A stretch of 64,000 nt of DNA from Brachypodium distachyon (Eukaryota > Streptophyta > Magnoliopsida > Poales > Poaceae), in NCBI RefSeq assembly GCF_000005505.3, contig NC_016135.3, forward strand, positions 16,524,613-16,588,612, read 5' to 3'. Under the pieces are notes generated by a model. That model worked only from the letters and a program-made list of their open reading frames with translations. It searched no databases and was not told the origin of the DNA. The position numbers and the translations under genes were made by a program. Of the stretch, positions 11,408 to 21,222 are shown in pieces (within the stretch, counting starts at the first letter, position 1; every line of letters begins with the position of its first letter).

Positions 11408-11490
11408 TTAAATGTGGTGAAATGCAAGGTGACATGATGCTCATGGAATGCAATGCATTATGAAAGATTTTGAAATTTGGGGATGTTACA
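11405..11490 (-). repeat. truncated 5' LTR remnant of the second gypsy element
   Basis: The reverse strand starts TGTAACATCCCC at 11490, a common start for grass gypsy LTRs, and continues for about 85 bp before gag codons begin. A full LTR would be several times longer, so most of it is deleted. The outer edge coincides with the break in the CACTA transposase frame. Confidence 0.55.
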
Positions 11491-11495
11491 CTATA

Positions 11496-12097
11496 ACTTC
11501 TACACTGCGTCTCAGGACCGTAAAAGCACGTATCAAAATAGTGGTGTAGTCATGACTTCTGAGTCCGCGACCGACAACAACAGCTAAACCAAAGCATTCT
11601 TCGGCGTTATCGAGGAGATCTGGGAATTGGACTACTCGATGACAAAGATCCCAATGTTCCGTGTAAGATGGACCAAAGGTGACAAAGAAGAAAGTCACAG
11701 GTTCACGACGATGGTGCTACCTCTTGAGATCCCTTTTGAACAAGTTGATGTGAGAAAAATCCCGACAAGAGAGGAACCATGGGCATTTACTAAACAATGC
11801 AAGCAGGTATTCTACATAGACGATCCGGCAAATAAAGGCCGCATCGTAATAAGAAGAGGGAAAAGAAGCATTGTTGGAGTGGACGGAGTTACTTCACAAG
11901 AAGACTACGAAGGTTTCCATGATCCGACGACCGCCGCAGATGACGAAGAAGCGGAACGCACGATATTAACGAGGAAAAGGAGAGGGAAAAGAAGAAGTGA
12001 TGGGAGCGAGAGCGAGAAAATACCACAAAAACCCTACCTCAGAAGCACTACTCCGAGGAGTCAAGTTATGACTTACCGAAGGAAGGCGAATGCCTAG
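11496..12097 (+). pseudogene. TNP2-type CACTA transposase, C-terminal DUF4216 fragment
   Basis: From 11496 the frame reads NFYTASQDRK and continues to an in-frame TAA near 11585. It then gives the DUF4216 core (FFGVIEEIWELDY, KIPMFRVRW, VFYIDDPANKGRIVI, GKRSIVGVDGV) and a basic tail ending at 12097. DUF4216 is the usual C-terminal domain of plant TNP2 (TNPD-type) transposases, which bind and cut the CACTA ends. The catalytic domain is absent because the second gypsy element sits at 11490. The domain is otherwise well kept, so the gypsy insertion and the stop may both be fairly recent. Confidence 0.85.
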
Positions 12098-12339
12098 TAG
12101 TAACATTGTAATGTACTTGTACTGAATTTGAATGCAAACTTTGTACTGAGTGAAATTATGTGTGATCGATGTACTTTTGTGTATGCATGTGATGAATTTT
12201 TTGAATTTAATTTAGCACAAATATTAGAGAAATGCATGACTTTATTCATCAAACTTTAAATACATGAATTCCATGAGGTGGTGTACAAATACTAGACAAA
12301 TGCATGAATTTATTCATCAAACTTGAAATACTAGTAACT
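12098..12339 (+). other. 3' flank of the TNP2 fragment
   Basis: AT-rich. It contains a near-duplicate pair, aatgcatgactttattcatcaaactt and a matching copy about 75 bp further on (about 12231-12330). No coding signal. Confidence 0.4.
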
Positions 12340-12565
12340 ATAATCATCAGTAATGGTCGGCCTGTTATCCGCCCGTTACTGATGAGTACCTATACTCATC
12401 AGTAACGGTCAGGCTGCTACGCGCGCGTTACTCATGAGTAGTTGGGCATTGCTCATAGGAGAACATTAGTGGCGGTCGCTTTCTAGCGCGAGCGTCACTC
12501 ATGATTGCAGGATCATCAGTAATGGTCAGGTCCCTTACCCGACCGATACTGATGAGTGTCGGGTA
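12340..12565. repeat. CACTA subterminal-type inverted repeats, internal cluster
   Basis: Three or more inverted pairs built from CATCAGTAA(C/T)GGTC and its complement GACCGTTACTGATG, each pair folding into a short hairpin, e.g. 12347-12385, 12398-12440 and 12509-12556. Such motifs are normally TNPA binding sites near the ends of CACTA elements. Here they lie between the two genes and directly ahead of a TATA-like box (gggtatataagag, about 12559-12571). Confidence 0.75.
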
Positions 12566-12571
12566 TATAAG
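12559..12571 (+). promoter_or_regulatory. TATA box of the second CACTA gene (predicted)
   Basis: The sequence gggtatataagag follows the subterminal-repeat cluster. It is followed by a GC-rich leader and, after a probable intron, the ATG at 13619. The arrangement suggests the repeats act as operators for this promoter, by analogy with TNPA sites in Spm. Confidence 0.45.
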
Positions 12572-13618
12572 AGAACACTTAGCGAAATTTAGGGTTATTC
12601 CGCCTGCGCGTCCTCAACATACAGAGCGACCAGCTGTTGGGCTAAACCCTAGCACGGGCGAAGCCTTGGGGAATTTCGTGCCGCCGCCGGCGGCGTCCTA
12701 GAGCCCGCGCCGTCGTATCCCTCCTCCCGCCGCCGTCCCCGAGCCCGCACCGTCATCCGGTCCCGAGCCCACGCCGTCATCTCCCTCCTCCGGCCGCCAT
12801 CCCCGAGCCCGTGCCGTCGTCCCCGAGCCCTCCTCCGACCCCGACGCCGCGCCATCTTCCTCCGCGCCGCCCGACCCTGCGCCGTCTTCCTCCATGACGA
12901 CCCGACCCCGCGCCGTCTTCCTCCGACCCCAGGTGCGCTTGCTCCCCTCTGCCTCCGCTGTTAGGGTTAGGGTTAGGGTTAGTTGCTGTCAAATTAGTTG
13001 CTGTCAAAATTAGTTGTTGTCAAATTAGGTTCTGTTAAAATTAGTTGCAGTCAAATTAGTTGCTCTCAAATTAGTTGCTGTCAAAATTAGTTGCTATCAA
13101 ATTAGCTGGAATTTGATATACATGCTGTTTATATTTGTTTAATTGGGGTTAGGATTTAATTAGGTTTTGATTTTAGGTGTTGCTATCAAATTAGTTGCTG
13201 TCAAAATTAGTTGCTATCAAATTAGATGGCTTGTTTGAAAGCTATTCCATGTATATGGGTTATTGTAATTAATTCTTTTATGCAATTACTATATCGTTGT
13301 TGTTTGAAGGCTATTCCATGTATATGGGCTATTCCATGTTGTTTATGTGCTATATAAATGTTGTTTATATGCTATATACATGTTGTATATGAATTTTTGC
13401 TTTGGAAAGTGCTTCATTTATGTGAATTGTGGGCCCGACCATCATGTCGGGTCATTGGAGAAGGGGCCAGCCATCGTGCCGAGGGGGTACATATGCGGGT
13501 GGGTTTTTTATGCAGGTTTCGAACTCCTAGTAGACAAAAATTGCTAGTTTTTTAGCATAAGTCATGCCGAAATTTTTGGTCGATATATATTTGATGGTTT
13601 TGATGGCATAGGTACGAA
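12572..13618 (+). other. leader region of the second CACTA gene
   Basis: A GC-rich part (12660-12950) consists of degenerate tandem units around ccgagcccgcgccgtc. Then come three TTAGGG-like units at 12961-12979, then a simple array. AT-rich sequence continues to an intron-like 3' end (ggcatag, about 13605-13611) just before the ATG. Probably a spliced 5' UTR. Confidence 0.45.
12979..13225 (+). repeat. short tandem repeat, AATTAGTTGCTGTCA unit (15-16 bp)
   Basis: About eight imperfect units at 12979-13108 and three more at 13180-13225, separated by about 70 bp of unrelated AT-rich sequence. Units differ by single-base changes (gctg, gcta, gttg, gcag). Likely replication-slippage products inside the CACTA leader intron. 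Confidence 0.75.
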
Positions 13619-16600
13619 ATGGGCAAGAGTAGCCAGAAATCAGTTCTTGAGGACGTAGCTCCTGAGGAGGTAGATCGTGTCGATGAAGAGTCTTCATCGG
13701 GAGAGCAAATTGCCAGCTCTGGCGGCGATCCTAGCTCTGGCGAAGGTAGCTCTTGTTCAGAAGAGCAAGACAACGAGTGACGGGTGGAAGAGAGTAACCC
13801 GCAGCCAACTGCTTCTATAGCTAAGAAGCCAAGGAAGAAGACGCCGAGGGGGAGCCACAACTTGAAGGAGTTTTGCTTCGTGGTCACCAGGCACTCTGAC
13901 AGAGCCCGCCCGGAGTCGCCTGAGAGGGCACAGAAGGCCTTCGCAACCACCTGTGGAGCCGTTGCACGTAAATATTGCAAGATCACCGACGAGTGGAATG
14001 ACATCTCCGAAGTCGTTAGAAACACGTGCATGGCGGACGTTGAAAGGAGGTTCCAAGTGACTGACGAGTGGCGCGAGCGATTCCGAGCAGTCCATCAACA
14101 TAGAAGTGCGGAATGGTCTGGCGCAAGCAGGACCGAATTCTCGAGACAGCAGGCAGGGTGCCTCTGGTGCATAACATTCTGGAGGAAAAACGTGCTAGAG
14201 AATATGCATGTCAGCACATGACACCAGAGGAGTGGGAGGGCATTGAGCAAATGCAGCCGCCTCTTAAAAAATTTACGGTAAGGGTTCACGTGCATTAATT
14301 TGTTTTTGGCGTTAATTATGACACTCATGATCCATATATACTCACGTTGGTCCTGTCTTATATGATAACAGGAAAATGCCCACAAATGGGAGGAGAGCAA
14401 GAGGTCAGAAACATCCGCCGACTCCGTGCAGAGCAAGAGGTGGGAGTCGGCTGTGACCGCCGGCTTGCAAAAGGCGGAGCACACGGGCCGTGTACTAGGG
14501 GGAGCCGAAGGGGCCTGCCGGGATGATTATTTCCCGCCTGCTCCGAAGCGAAGCAGGGTCCATAAAAAGCTCCCCGCTTTTGCTGAAATAATAGAACAAG
14601 CTAAGGCGGAGGCGCGAAAGCAGGCATCTATGGCGTGTCAAGAGGTGTCAAGAGAATATGCAGTGCAAGCCGTCCATCATTTGGTGTCGGCATTAGCCAA
14701 AGACCACCCCCGCCCTTGACGCCATACTCGGGGGAGGAGTGGACGGTTTGAGGAACCTCCTTCCTCCTCTTCCTCCTCTTCCCCTGTGAAAGAGCACCCC
14801 GCTAAAGAGCAGCACCGCCTCCAACACACGTATGGAAGACAATGACACATACACCCCAGGTTACAGCCCGGCTCCTAGCATGGACAACCCCCCCGCTAGC
14901 CAACCGGACCCTAGCGAGGGCATCCGGGATAACGATCCGGGTCCGAGCGACAACATCCTTGTAAGCATACTTTTCAAACTCTTTTTCACTCCTTACCTTC
15001 ATGAATAAAGATCTTACACACATATGCCTTCTTCTTGTTACACGCAGGCACCGGTGAAGTGTCGTATTCACGTAGACAAGCCTGGGAAGCCTGTAGGCGT
15101 CATTGGCCGCCTGATGCCCAGACAATCACTGCCACTGGTGCACGGCATTCTTATGAACGACACACAAGTGAGTGTGATGGTGGACTCCGTCGTCGAGGAA
15201 CATCGTGATTATGCTATCCTGCTACCTCCGGAGGAAGGCGTGGATATCTTAGGCGGTTGTCCAAACTACCGCATTATGTGGCCTAGGAGCTTGGTATCTC
15301 TCTACAACCAGCGCCGGCCCTCTTTGACTCCATCTCCCTCCGCCCACAAAGGTACTTCTCAATCGCTGCTCGGCCTTTCCCCTAGGATACTGCCTCCTGT
15401 CGATGCCGGCAGAGATGAAGAGCGGAAAATGTCGATGCCTCCACAGCTTAAACATAGCCAGACCATAGGGTCGGCACAGGCTGGAAGCGTCCCTCCTACC
15501 TTTTCTCTCTTGGGTGCCGCTGAGTCCATGGGTGGCCGCAAGATCGATGACAAGTACAAGGCAGAGGAGCAAAAGCCATGGGACAATAAGAAGAGGCATA
15601 AAAAGAGGGGGCGCGGCGGCAAAACCATCAAGGACTCCTCGAATGTCAATCAAGATGAGATGCACTATGTGCCTGACATAACTGGAGTCTGGGAACACAA
15701 TAGGCCTGACATTCTCATGAAGAACCCCCGTCAAGGCCAGAGATTCGAAGACGGATCCTATTTCGTGGCTAGGAAGTTTGACCGAGTGCTTATTTACTAT
15801 CCTGGAAGACCGATGCTCACCGAAGATTCCCTGCGTGCGGTGTCCAGAGAGCAAGAGCTTCATCAGTTCTACATGCAAGCATCAGCTGGTTCTCAACAGC
15901 ATGCCCAACAATCAATGTTCGAATCCCACGAGACTATGGCTTCTTTGACCAAGAAACTGGGAACAGTCAGGAACATCCTATCACCTTTGGTGTGGATTTC
16001 AACGAACTGTTCCACCTCTTCAACCGCCAAAAGCTTGATATCAACCTCTTAAGGTTGTGGTCTGCCTACCAAATAAGGGAAATGCGGCGAATGGAGGTCA
16101 AAAAAGTAGCCATTCTAGACCCCGCGGTGTTCAACTACGGTGACATCGGTCTTGAGCCAAAAAAGGATCCCTCAAAAACCTTGGCATCTAAATACTTGGT
16201 GGCATATCTGGAGAAATACGCGGATCATGACTTTATCCTCTTCTTCCTTAATTTGGAGTAAGTTGAATTTTATATATGGAACCGTTTGTTTTTTTCTAAT
16301 TCAGTCTTTCTTATACACCCTTAGATACTAAAGTTTTTTTTAAAAAAAATAGAGACCATTGGGTGACACTACTCATTTGTTTGCCTTGGTCCGCGGTGTA
16401 CTATTTCGATTCACTACTTCCGAAGAAGGGTGTTCGAGGTCGCTACTGGAAACCCATCAAATCACTCATTAACACTGCCTGGAAAGTTGCGACCAAGGGA
16501 AAACTAGCTGATAAAGGCTATAAAGACGAGCCTCACCACAACCACAGGTTCCCTTGCCAGCAACAGCCGGCCGACAGTGTGTACTGTGGCTACTACTGCT

Positions 16601-16856
16601 GTCACATCCTTATGGAGAATTCCAGCATGTTCAAGCCTGAGTGGAAGGGGTCAATCGTGGCGATGAAAGAATACTGCCGGTCCGAATGACAATGGCAAAC
16701 CGACCTAAATGGGTCGTGTATAACATTCAAAGGGAGTTCTCCCATCTCATCAACAATGAGGTCATCAAGCCTAGTGGGGACTTCTACGAACGCGTGGAAC
16801 AAGTGGTGACTAGGGTTCACCGACAACTACAAACGTGTGGAACAAGTGGTGACTAG
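13619..16856 (+). pseudogene. second CACTA gene: TNP1/TNPA-like region fused to a Ulp1-like cysteine protease
   Basis: The ATG at 13619 (MGKSSQKSVLEDV) opens an acidic Ser/Glu-rich start, stopped by TGA at about 13778. The frame continues with a basic segment and a helical domain (13784-14280) resembling plant En/Spm accessory transposase proteins. An intron-like gap follows (14281-14370), then more coding pieces (14371-14718 and 15040-16040). The carboxy part is a C48 (Ulp1/SENP) peptidase: NHWVTLL with the His (about 16357), YYFDSL with the Asp (about 16400), and QQPADSVYCGYYCC with Gln and Cys (about 16560-16600). The whole triad is visible. Reading requires frame changes near 14110 and 16000, and the frame stops at 16689 with related sequence up to 16856. 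Ulp1 proteases cleave SUMO; fusions to CACTA-encoded proteins are known in grasses. The TNPA assignment is weaker than the protease one. Confidence 0.7.
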
Positions 16857-17089
16857 AGTTCACCCACAACAATAGCTTCAAACTTGATTTTGCTATGAAA
16901 TTTTGACACTTTGTAATCAATGTCGTGAAGTGAGATATATTTGTATTCTTTATATGCTTTCAATGATGCGGCTTTATATACATTTGTATGCTTTAAATGA
17001 TGTGGATGCGTATTTTTCTGTGCTGTGCTGTGTATTCAAATATTTTTTTTTTGTGGTTTTAATTATTATTTTTAATTACTGAAAATGAT
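16857..17089 (+). other. 3' flank of the second CACTA gene
   Basis: AT-rich with two near-identical segments (tttatatgctttcaatgatg and tgtatgctttaaatgatg, about 16950-17005). No coding signal; a transcript end is likely here. Confidence 0.4.
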
Positions 17090-17331
17090 CAGTGTCGGGC
17101 GAGCGATGATGGTCTTCATCAATAACGGTCGGGTCAGGCCGCCCGCCACTGATTATGGTACATCAGTAACGGTCACAGCGACCGTTACTGATGATAGGTA
17201 CATCAATAACGGTTGGAGCGACCGTTACTGATGATACACATTATTACTGATAGGAAGTTAGTAACGGCGGTCCCGACCGTTACTGATGTTGTTTTTCGAT
17301 CGTTACTGATAAACCTTTCTGTAGCAGTGAA
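17090..17331. repeat. CACTA right subterminal repeats and terminal inverted repeat
   Basis: Inverted pairs CATCAGTAACGGTC / GACCGTTACTGATG occur at about 17161-17194, 17202-17234 and 17252-17287, with partial copies on both sides. The element ends with ctgtagcagtg at 17321-17331. The following aaa may be one copy of the 3-bp target duplication. These motifs match the internal cluster at 12340-12565. Confidence 0.85.
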
Positions 17332-18888
17332 AGACCAAAAAAAAGAAAGATGATCTGCCACATACCCTGCCCACAAAACAAAGCTAAATCATAGCCTACC
17401 AGTGAAAGGATGTTGTGAGTGCAATAGTTTAATTATAGTTTTACCTAGGTTTGCGGAGTTAAACAACCCACCATCATTCAGGTCCAGTCTTAGAATGGTT
17501 CTCCACGTCGTACCATAAGTTATATTTAACAATTGCAACAGATAATATTTCAAGTTATATCTATCTCTGCTATGTCCTTCCTACTAGTAAGTTGACGATA
17601 GTTGATACTGAGTAAGCCCTGTGTCTGCAGCAGATCTGGGTAGAGCACAAGTGGCCGAACAAGACAGCAAAAATCTGTTAATACCTGCAGATATAAATAA
17701 GCAAAGTCAGCACATTTGAACACAAACTATACAAGAACATTTCATATTTGCAAGACAATCACAACTGCAGTCAATTATATATGTACTACGTGACAGTGTT
17801 CCGACCAAATGGAGAACTTGAAAATGCAGTGAACGAAACCATGGAGCATTCTGTCTATTGTCTAATGAAGCGAAACAAACAGATATTAGTATGTGTATGT
17901 GTGAATTGATGACATGGCACAGATTCTTTTAATAAAAACCATCGTTGCCACTGTATTTACCACAAATATACATACCATCCGTTCATTGTTCTGGCCCATC
18001 AAACATACTCTTGCACCAAGGCAACCAACTTGCAAGAAATAGCTTAAAGGTAGATAGAAAAAGGTAAAGAAACCCATCTTCATATTCTAATTCCCAGTTT
18101 CAGAAATACACAAAATTTAACAATGTAGACCTAGTAGCTTGAATGAGAGCAGATAACAAGGTGGAATTAGTATGGGAAAAGAAACTAGCCCTGGCTAAAA
18201 CCTAAAAACAAAGTTTATAGCAATTATCATACATAACTACCAGTGTCCAGAAAGGCTGGTCCTAGCTGGCTTGCTTAAACCTGTATGATGTTGAGTTGCT
18301 TTGTGCTATTCTAATGGAATGTATATGCACGGGTGATGATACAAGATGTAGTCTGTAGAAGCATATGATTTGGAAATATAGTTAACAAAAAAACTAGAAA
18401 TTCTTCATGTTACTGGAGGAAATGTTGAATGGGATTTTAAAAACAAGAATTCATAAACCTGGTCTGATACACTAGTTAGAAAGAGACAGTTTGGCACCAA
18501 ATAGAAGTGCCTCAATTGGATTGATCAGAGCCATGAAGGCATAGTAAAAGCTTCTTTCCAAATACCTAAGTTAGATGTAACAGACATTGACTGAACCTAG
18601 CACATTGTTTAGTACAAGAGGCGTAAAGTACATGGTCCGAAGATCCGTGGATGAGCGTAGAACAAGATATATAGTATTTATTTACTTTTTAAAAGTGCCT
18701 CCAGCACAACATGACCCAAACATGCATGTTAGTAGCTCTTAAGGGTAATGTATGAAAATTGATTATGAGACAACAGACACTGATTTGTTCTTACTCCTTG
18801 TTTTATCATATTTAATTTCTTAAACTGTATCATGCAGCACTCAATTGACACAGGTATTAAAAGGTAGCAGTGCCAAAAAAGAATGGTA
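17332..18888. other. intergenic region downstream of the CPSF6-like gene, no gene seen
   Basis: AT-rich sequence with only short frames on both strands and no recognised protein or RNA. It may be old transposon or transcript-end sequence. One side is defined by the CACTA end and the other by a Stowaway MITE. Confidence 0.5.
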
Positions 18889-18980
18889 CTCCCTCCGATC
18901 CATAATAAGTGTCTCAGATTAGTACAACTTTGTACTAAGTTAGTACAAAATCTAAGACATTTTTTATGGACCGGAGGGAG
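18889..18980. mobile_element. Stowaway MITE, 92 bp
   Basis: Starts CTCCCTCCGATCCATAATAAG and ends with the inverted form ttatggaccggagggag, flanked on both sides by the TA target duplication (18887-18888 and 18981-18982). The arms pair over about 30 bp. It is a clean copy of a different subfamily from the 111-113 bp ones further right. Confidence 0.9.
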
Positions 18981-19337
18981 TAGTAAGTGTAAACTATTAC
19001 ATACTCTGTTCTAGTGTTATGATTCTGACTGATGACTTTAGAGGTAACTACTAACTACAAGCTAGTTTACATGTTTGAAGCAACAAGCACAATAGGCAGG
19101 GGCAACTGGACAAGCCTAACTAGAAGTGTATAGTTACAGGCCACAGTACCATGGATGGTTTCCTGGAAAATGTGCTAAGGAAAAACAATGTTTCTGGAAC
19201 AGCTTCACAGATTTCACTAGTTAATTAAGACTTGCAGTTACGGTTGTCACAGGAGAAAATATTGAAGTTATAATTTTTTTCGTCCTTGAATTCTAATTAC
19301 CATTTAGCTGGCAGAAGATACAGCTTGGTGCCCAAAA
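18981..19337. other. 3' flank / 3' UTR of the CPSF6-like gene
   Basis: No coding signal. The stop of the - strand gene lies at 19338, so the proximal part is probably its 3' UTR. Confidence 0.4.
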
Positions 19338-20864
19338 TCAGCGCCGTCTTCTCCGGTAATCGTCATCATCACTGTCCCTTGACTGGCTCCTTGACCTAGC
19401 CCGTCCACGCCTCTCCCAATCATCGTGCTCGGTATACTCTGAGTGCCTCCTCTTCTCACCTCCGCGCCGATCATTCTCATCGAAGTTCCTATCACGTTCC
19501 CTTTCCTTCTCCAGGACATGCTCCTGATGCCGGTTCCCCTCCCCACGGTTATGCTGCCTGAGCCTTTCACCATCACCACGGCCAAACTGCCTCCTCTCTG
19601 TGTTGCCCCGAACATTGCCACCGTCCCTGTCCTCGTTCCTACCACTTGGTCTTTCCCGCCCGGTGCCACTCATTTTTCCATAGTCCCCATTCCGGTACTG
19701 CTGGCGATGGTGCTGCTGCAGCCTTGGCTGCTGCCATGGCATCTCATAGCCTCCAAAGTTCCATTGCTGCTGTCCACCCCATAAGCCCCCAGGCCCAGCC
19801 ACCCCCTGATTATGCCACACCCCTGTGCCAGTGCCACTCATTGCCATCCTGTTGGCTGCCATGAATGCTGGGGTCAAATGGGGCGCTACCATCGAAGGCA
19901 TCATATCAGTACCCATCCCAGCATTGCACTGACGCACCGGCGGGGACCCACCGCCCATTGCACCGAACACGCGCGGCCGGGAAGTTATGGACAACCGAGC
20001 CTGCCCATCGCCCAAGAAACCCACATTGCCCCGAGCTGTTGCCTTCGCGTTACCGCCGCGGCATGGATTTGGAGCTGGGCCGTCAAAGTCGGCACCGGGG
20101 CGGTGGAGCGCAGGCGGGCAGGAGAGCGAGGCGACGCAGTGGTAACCGTGGAAGGCGCGCCCGTGGAGCGCGGCGGCAGCGGAGGCGGCCGCGGACGGGT
20201 GGAGGAAGTCGGCGCGGCAGAAGCCGCGCGACCTGCCCGAGAACTTGTCGGCGAAGAAGTGGAGGTCCTGGAGCGCGCCGTGCGGCGCCAGCGCGGCCTC
20301 CACCTCCGCGTCCGTCGTCCACCAGGGGAGGTCGGCGATGTACAGCGCCGTGGTGGTCGTCGGCAACGACGCTCCCAACGCGCGGTGGTGCGGCGGTTGA
20401 TGCCGCTCGGTGGGTGGTTTTGGCGCGAGGAGCGCCCGCTGGTGTCGCGGGCTGGGTGGCTTCGGCGCCAGGAGCAGTGGCTCGTGCTGCGGGGTGGGTG
20501 GTTTTGGCGCAGGAAGAGGCGGCTGGTGCTGCGGGGTGGGTGGTTTTGGCGCGGTAAGAGGCGTGGTGGGTGGTTTTGGTTGGGGCTCCGGCTGCGGTTG
20601 GGGGGTTGGGGAGCGGCGCGGTGGTGGAGATGGGGATGGGGAGAATGAGATAGAGATGCCGGGGGAGGGGGTTTTGGGAGGGGAGGACGGGGAGGGGGAG
20701 AGCGGCAGGAGAGGGAGGAACCCGAGGTTGACGTCGCCGTAGAGGTCGTCGCAGTCGTCGTCGGTGGAGGGGGTGAGGACGCAGTCGGCCAGGACGGCGG
20801 CGATCGCCTCCGCCTGCGGGAATTCGACGACGGCATTGAGCTGGCCGCCGGCGACGGCGTCCAT
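19338..20864 (-). CDS. CPSF6-like RRM protein with RS-rich tail (cleavage factor Im 68-kDa type)
   Basis: A single uninterrupted frame of 508 codons, read from the ATG at 20864. Residues about 45-165 are Pro/Ser-rich and contain four tandem units of about 14 residues with the core APKPPTPQHQ. Residues about 172-245 form one RRM, with LYIADLPWWTTD as RNP2 and RGFCRADF as RNP1; the WWTTD signature is typical of CPSF6/CFIm68. A Gly/Gln/Met-rich middle follows. The last 130 residues are rich in Arg/Asp/Glu/His and end in an RS tail (RARSRSQSRDS and a run of Arg). In the family, the RRM and RS tail work in pre-mRNA 3'-end cleavage and poly(A)-site choice in the nucleus. Coding GC is very high at the 5' end, which creates long shadow frames opposite. 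The assignment is inferred from the RRM signature and layout; a more general RRM/SR-like role is possible. Confidence 0.8.
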   Translation of the reverse strand: MDAVAGGQLNAVVEFPQAEAIAAVLADCVLTPSTDDDCDDLYGDVNLGFLPLLPLSPSPSSPPKTPSPGISISFSPSPSPPPRRSPTPQPQPEPQPKPPTTPLTAPKPPTPQHQPPLPAPKPPTPQHEPLLLAPKPPSPRHQRALLAPKPPTERHQPPHHRALGASLPTTTTALYIADLPWWTTDAEVEAALAPHGALQDLHFFADKFSGRSRGFCRADFLHPSAAASAAAALHGRAFHGYHCVASLSCPPALHRPGADFDGPAPNPCRGGNAKATARGNVGFLGDGQARLSITSRPRVFGAMGGGSPPVRQCNAGMGTDMMPSMVAPHLTPAFMAANRMAMSGTGTGVWHNQGVAGPGGLWGGQQQWNFGGYEMPWQQPRLQQHHRQQYRNGDYGKMSGTGRERPSGRNEDRDGGNVRGNTERRQFGRGDGERLRQHNRGEGNRHQEHVLEKERERDRNFDENDRRGGEKRRHSEYTEHDDWERRGRARSRSQSRDSDDDDYRRRRR

Positions 20865-21125
20865 GGTTGGCTGGGTTTAGCGCTTGTGGTTTCGTTGGCC
20901 GGGGAACTACAACAGGGGAAAGGGAAAGACACCACACCGCCGCTGCCCAAAATGGTCACACCCAAGTCCCAACCCAAACGCACTGTACAATCAGGTGGTA
21001 CGATACTCAACTGGAGTACAAACACGTCAAAAGAATTTTGCAAACAAGCTCCAAATATCCGGTGGATGCATACTTTGTATAGTAAAAATGGGTGTGCAGC
21101 TTTGTAACAAAAAATCAGGTGTATT
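20865..21125. other. promoter region of the CPSF6-like gene
   Basis: Short upstream region with no clear TATA box. No other feature recognised. Confidence 0.35.
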
Positions 21126-21222
21126 CTTTTCGTCCAACAAAGGATGTCTCACTTTGATCAAATTTGAATGCATATATACAGTAAACCATGTCTAGATACA
21201 TCCAAATTTTGATAGGGAGTAC
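21126..21222. mobile_element. worn Stowaway-like MITE
   Basis: Contains cgtccaacaaaggatgtctc, a loop with tctagatacatccaaatttt and an end like gatagggag. This matches the body of the element at 38480-38596, but the termini are degraded. Upstream of the CPSF6-like gene. Confidence 0.55.

Larger units (their letters stand above)
9935..11490 (-). mobile_element. second Ty3/gypsy element, fragment interrupted by the Tat element
   Basis: Reading from 11490 leftwards: an LTR start (TGTAACATCC), the carboxy part of gag, a zinc knuckle, protease, and the first part of RT, which stops where the Tat element begins. The remaining pol and the 3' LTR should lie beyond the other end of the Tat element, left of the window. 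Only about 85 bp of the 5' LTR remains and it runs straight into the middle of gag. The rest of the LTR, the primer site and the gag amino end have therefore been deleted. The outer LTR end interrupts the CACTA transposase gene. This looks like an ordinary chromovirus-type pol; the exact family was not determined. Confidence 0.8.
11491..17331 (+). mobile_element. CACTA (En/Spm) transposon, right part
   Basis: The segment holds the end of a TNP2-type gene with DUF4216, a second gene with a Ulp1-like domain, and two clusters of inverted short repeats around CATCAGTAACGGTC (12340-12565 and 17090-17320). It ends CTGTAGCAGTG at 17331, which reads CACTGCTACAG in reverse, a CACTA terminal repeat. 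The left terminus and most of TNP2 are beyond the gypsy insertions and left of the window. Stops in both genes indicate an inactive copy. Confidence 0.85.

Noticed and set aside
12961..12979. TTAGGG repeats as an interstitial telomere
   Set aside because: Only three units, and most plants use TTTAGGG. agggttaggg strings are common in grass leaders. No link to POT1 in this window should be drawn.
19812..20648. 278- and 230-codon frames opposite the CPSF6-like gene
   Set aside because: Shadows of a very GC-rich exon; Arg/Gly/Ala strings without any domain.
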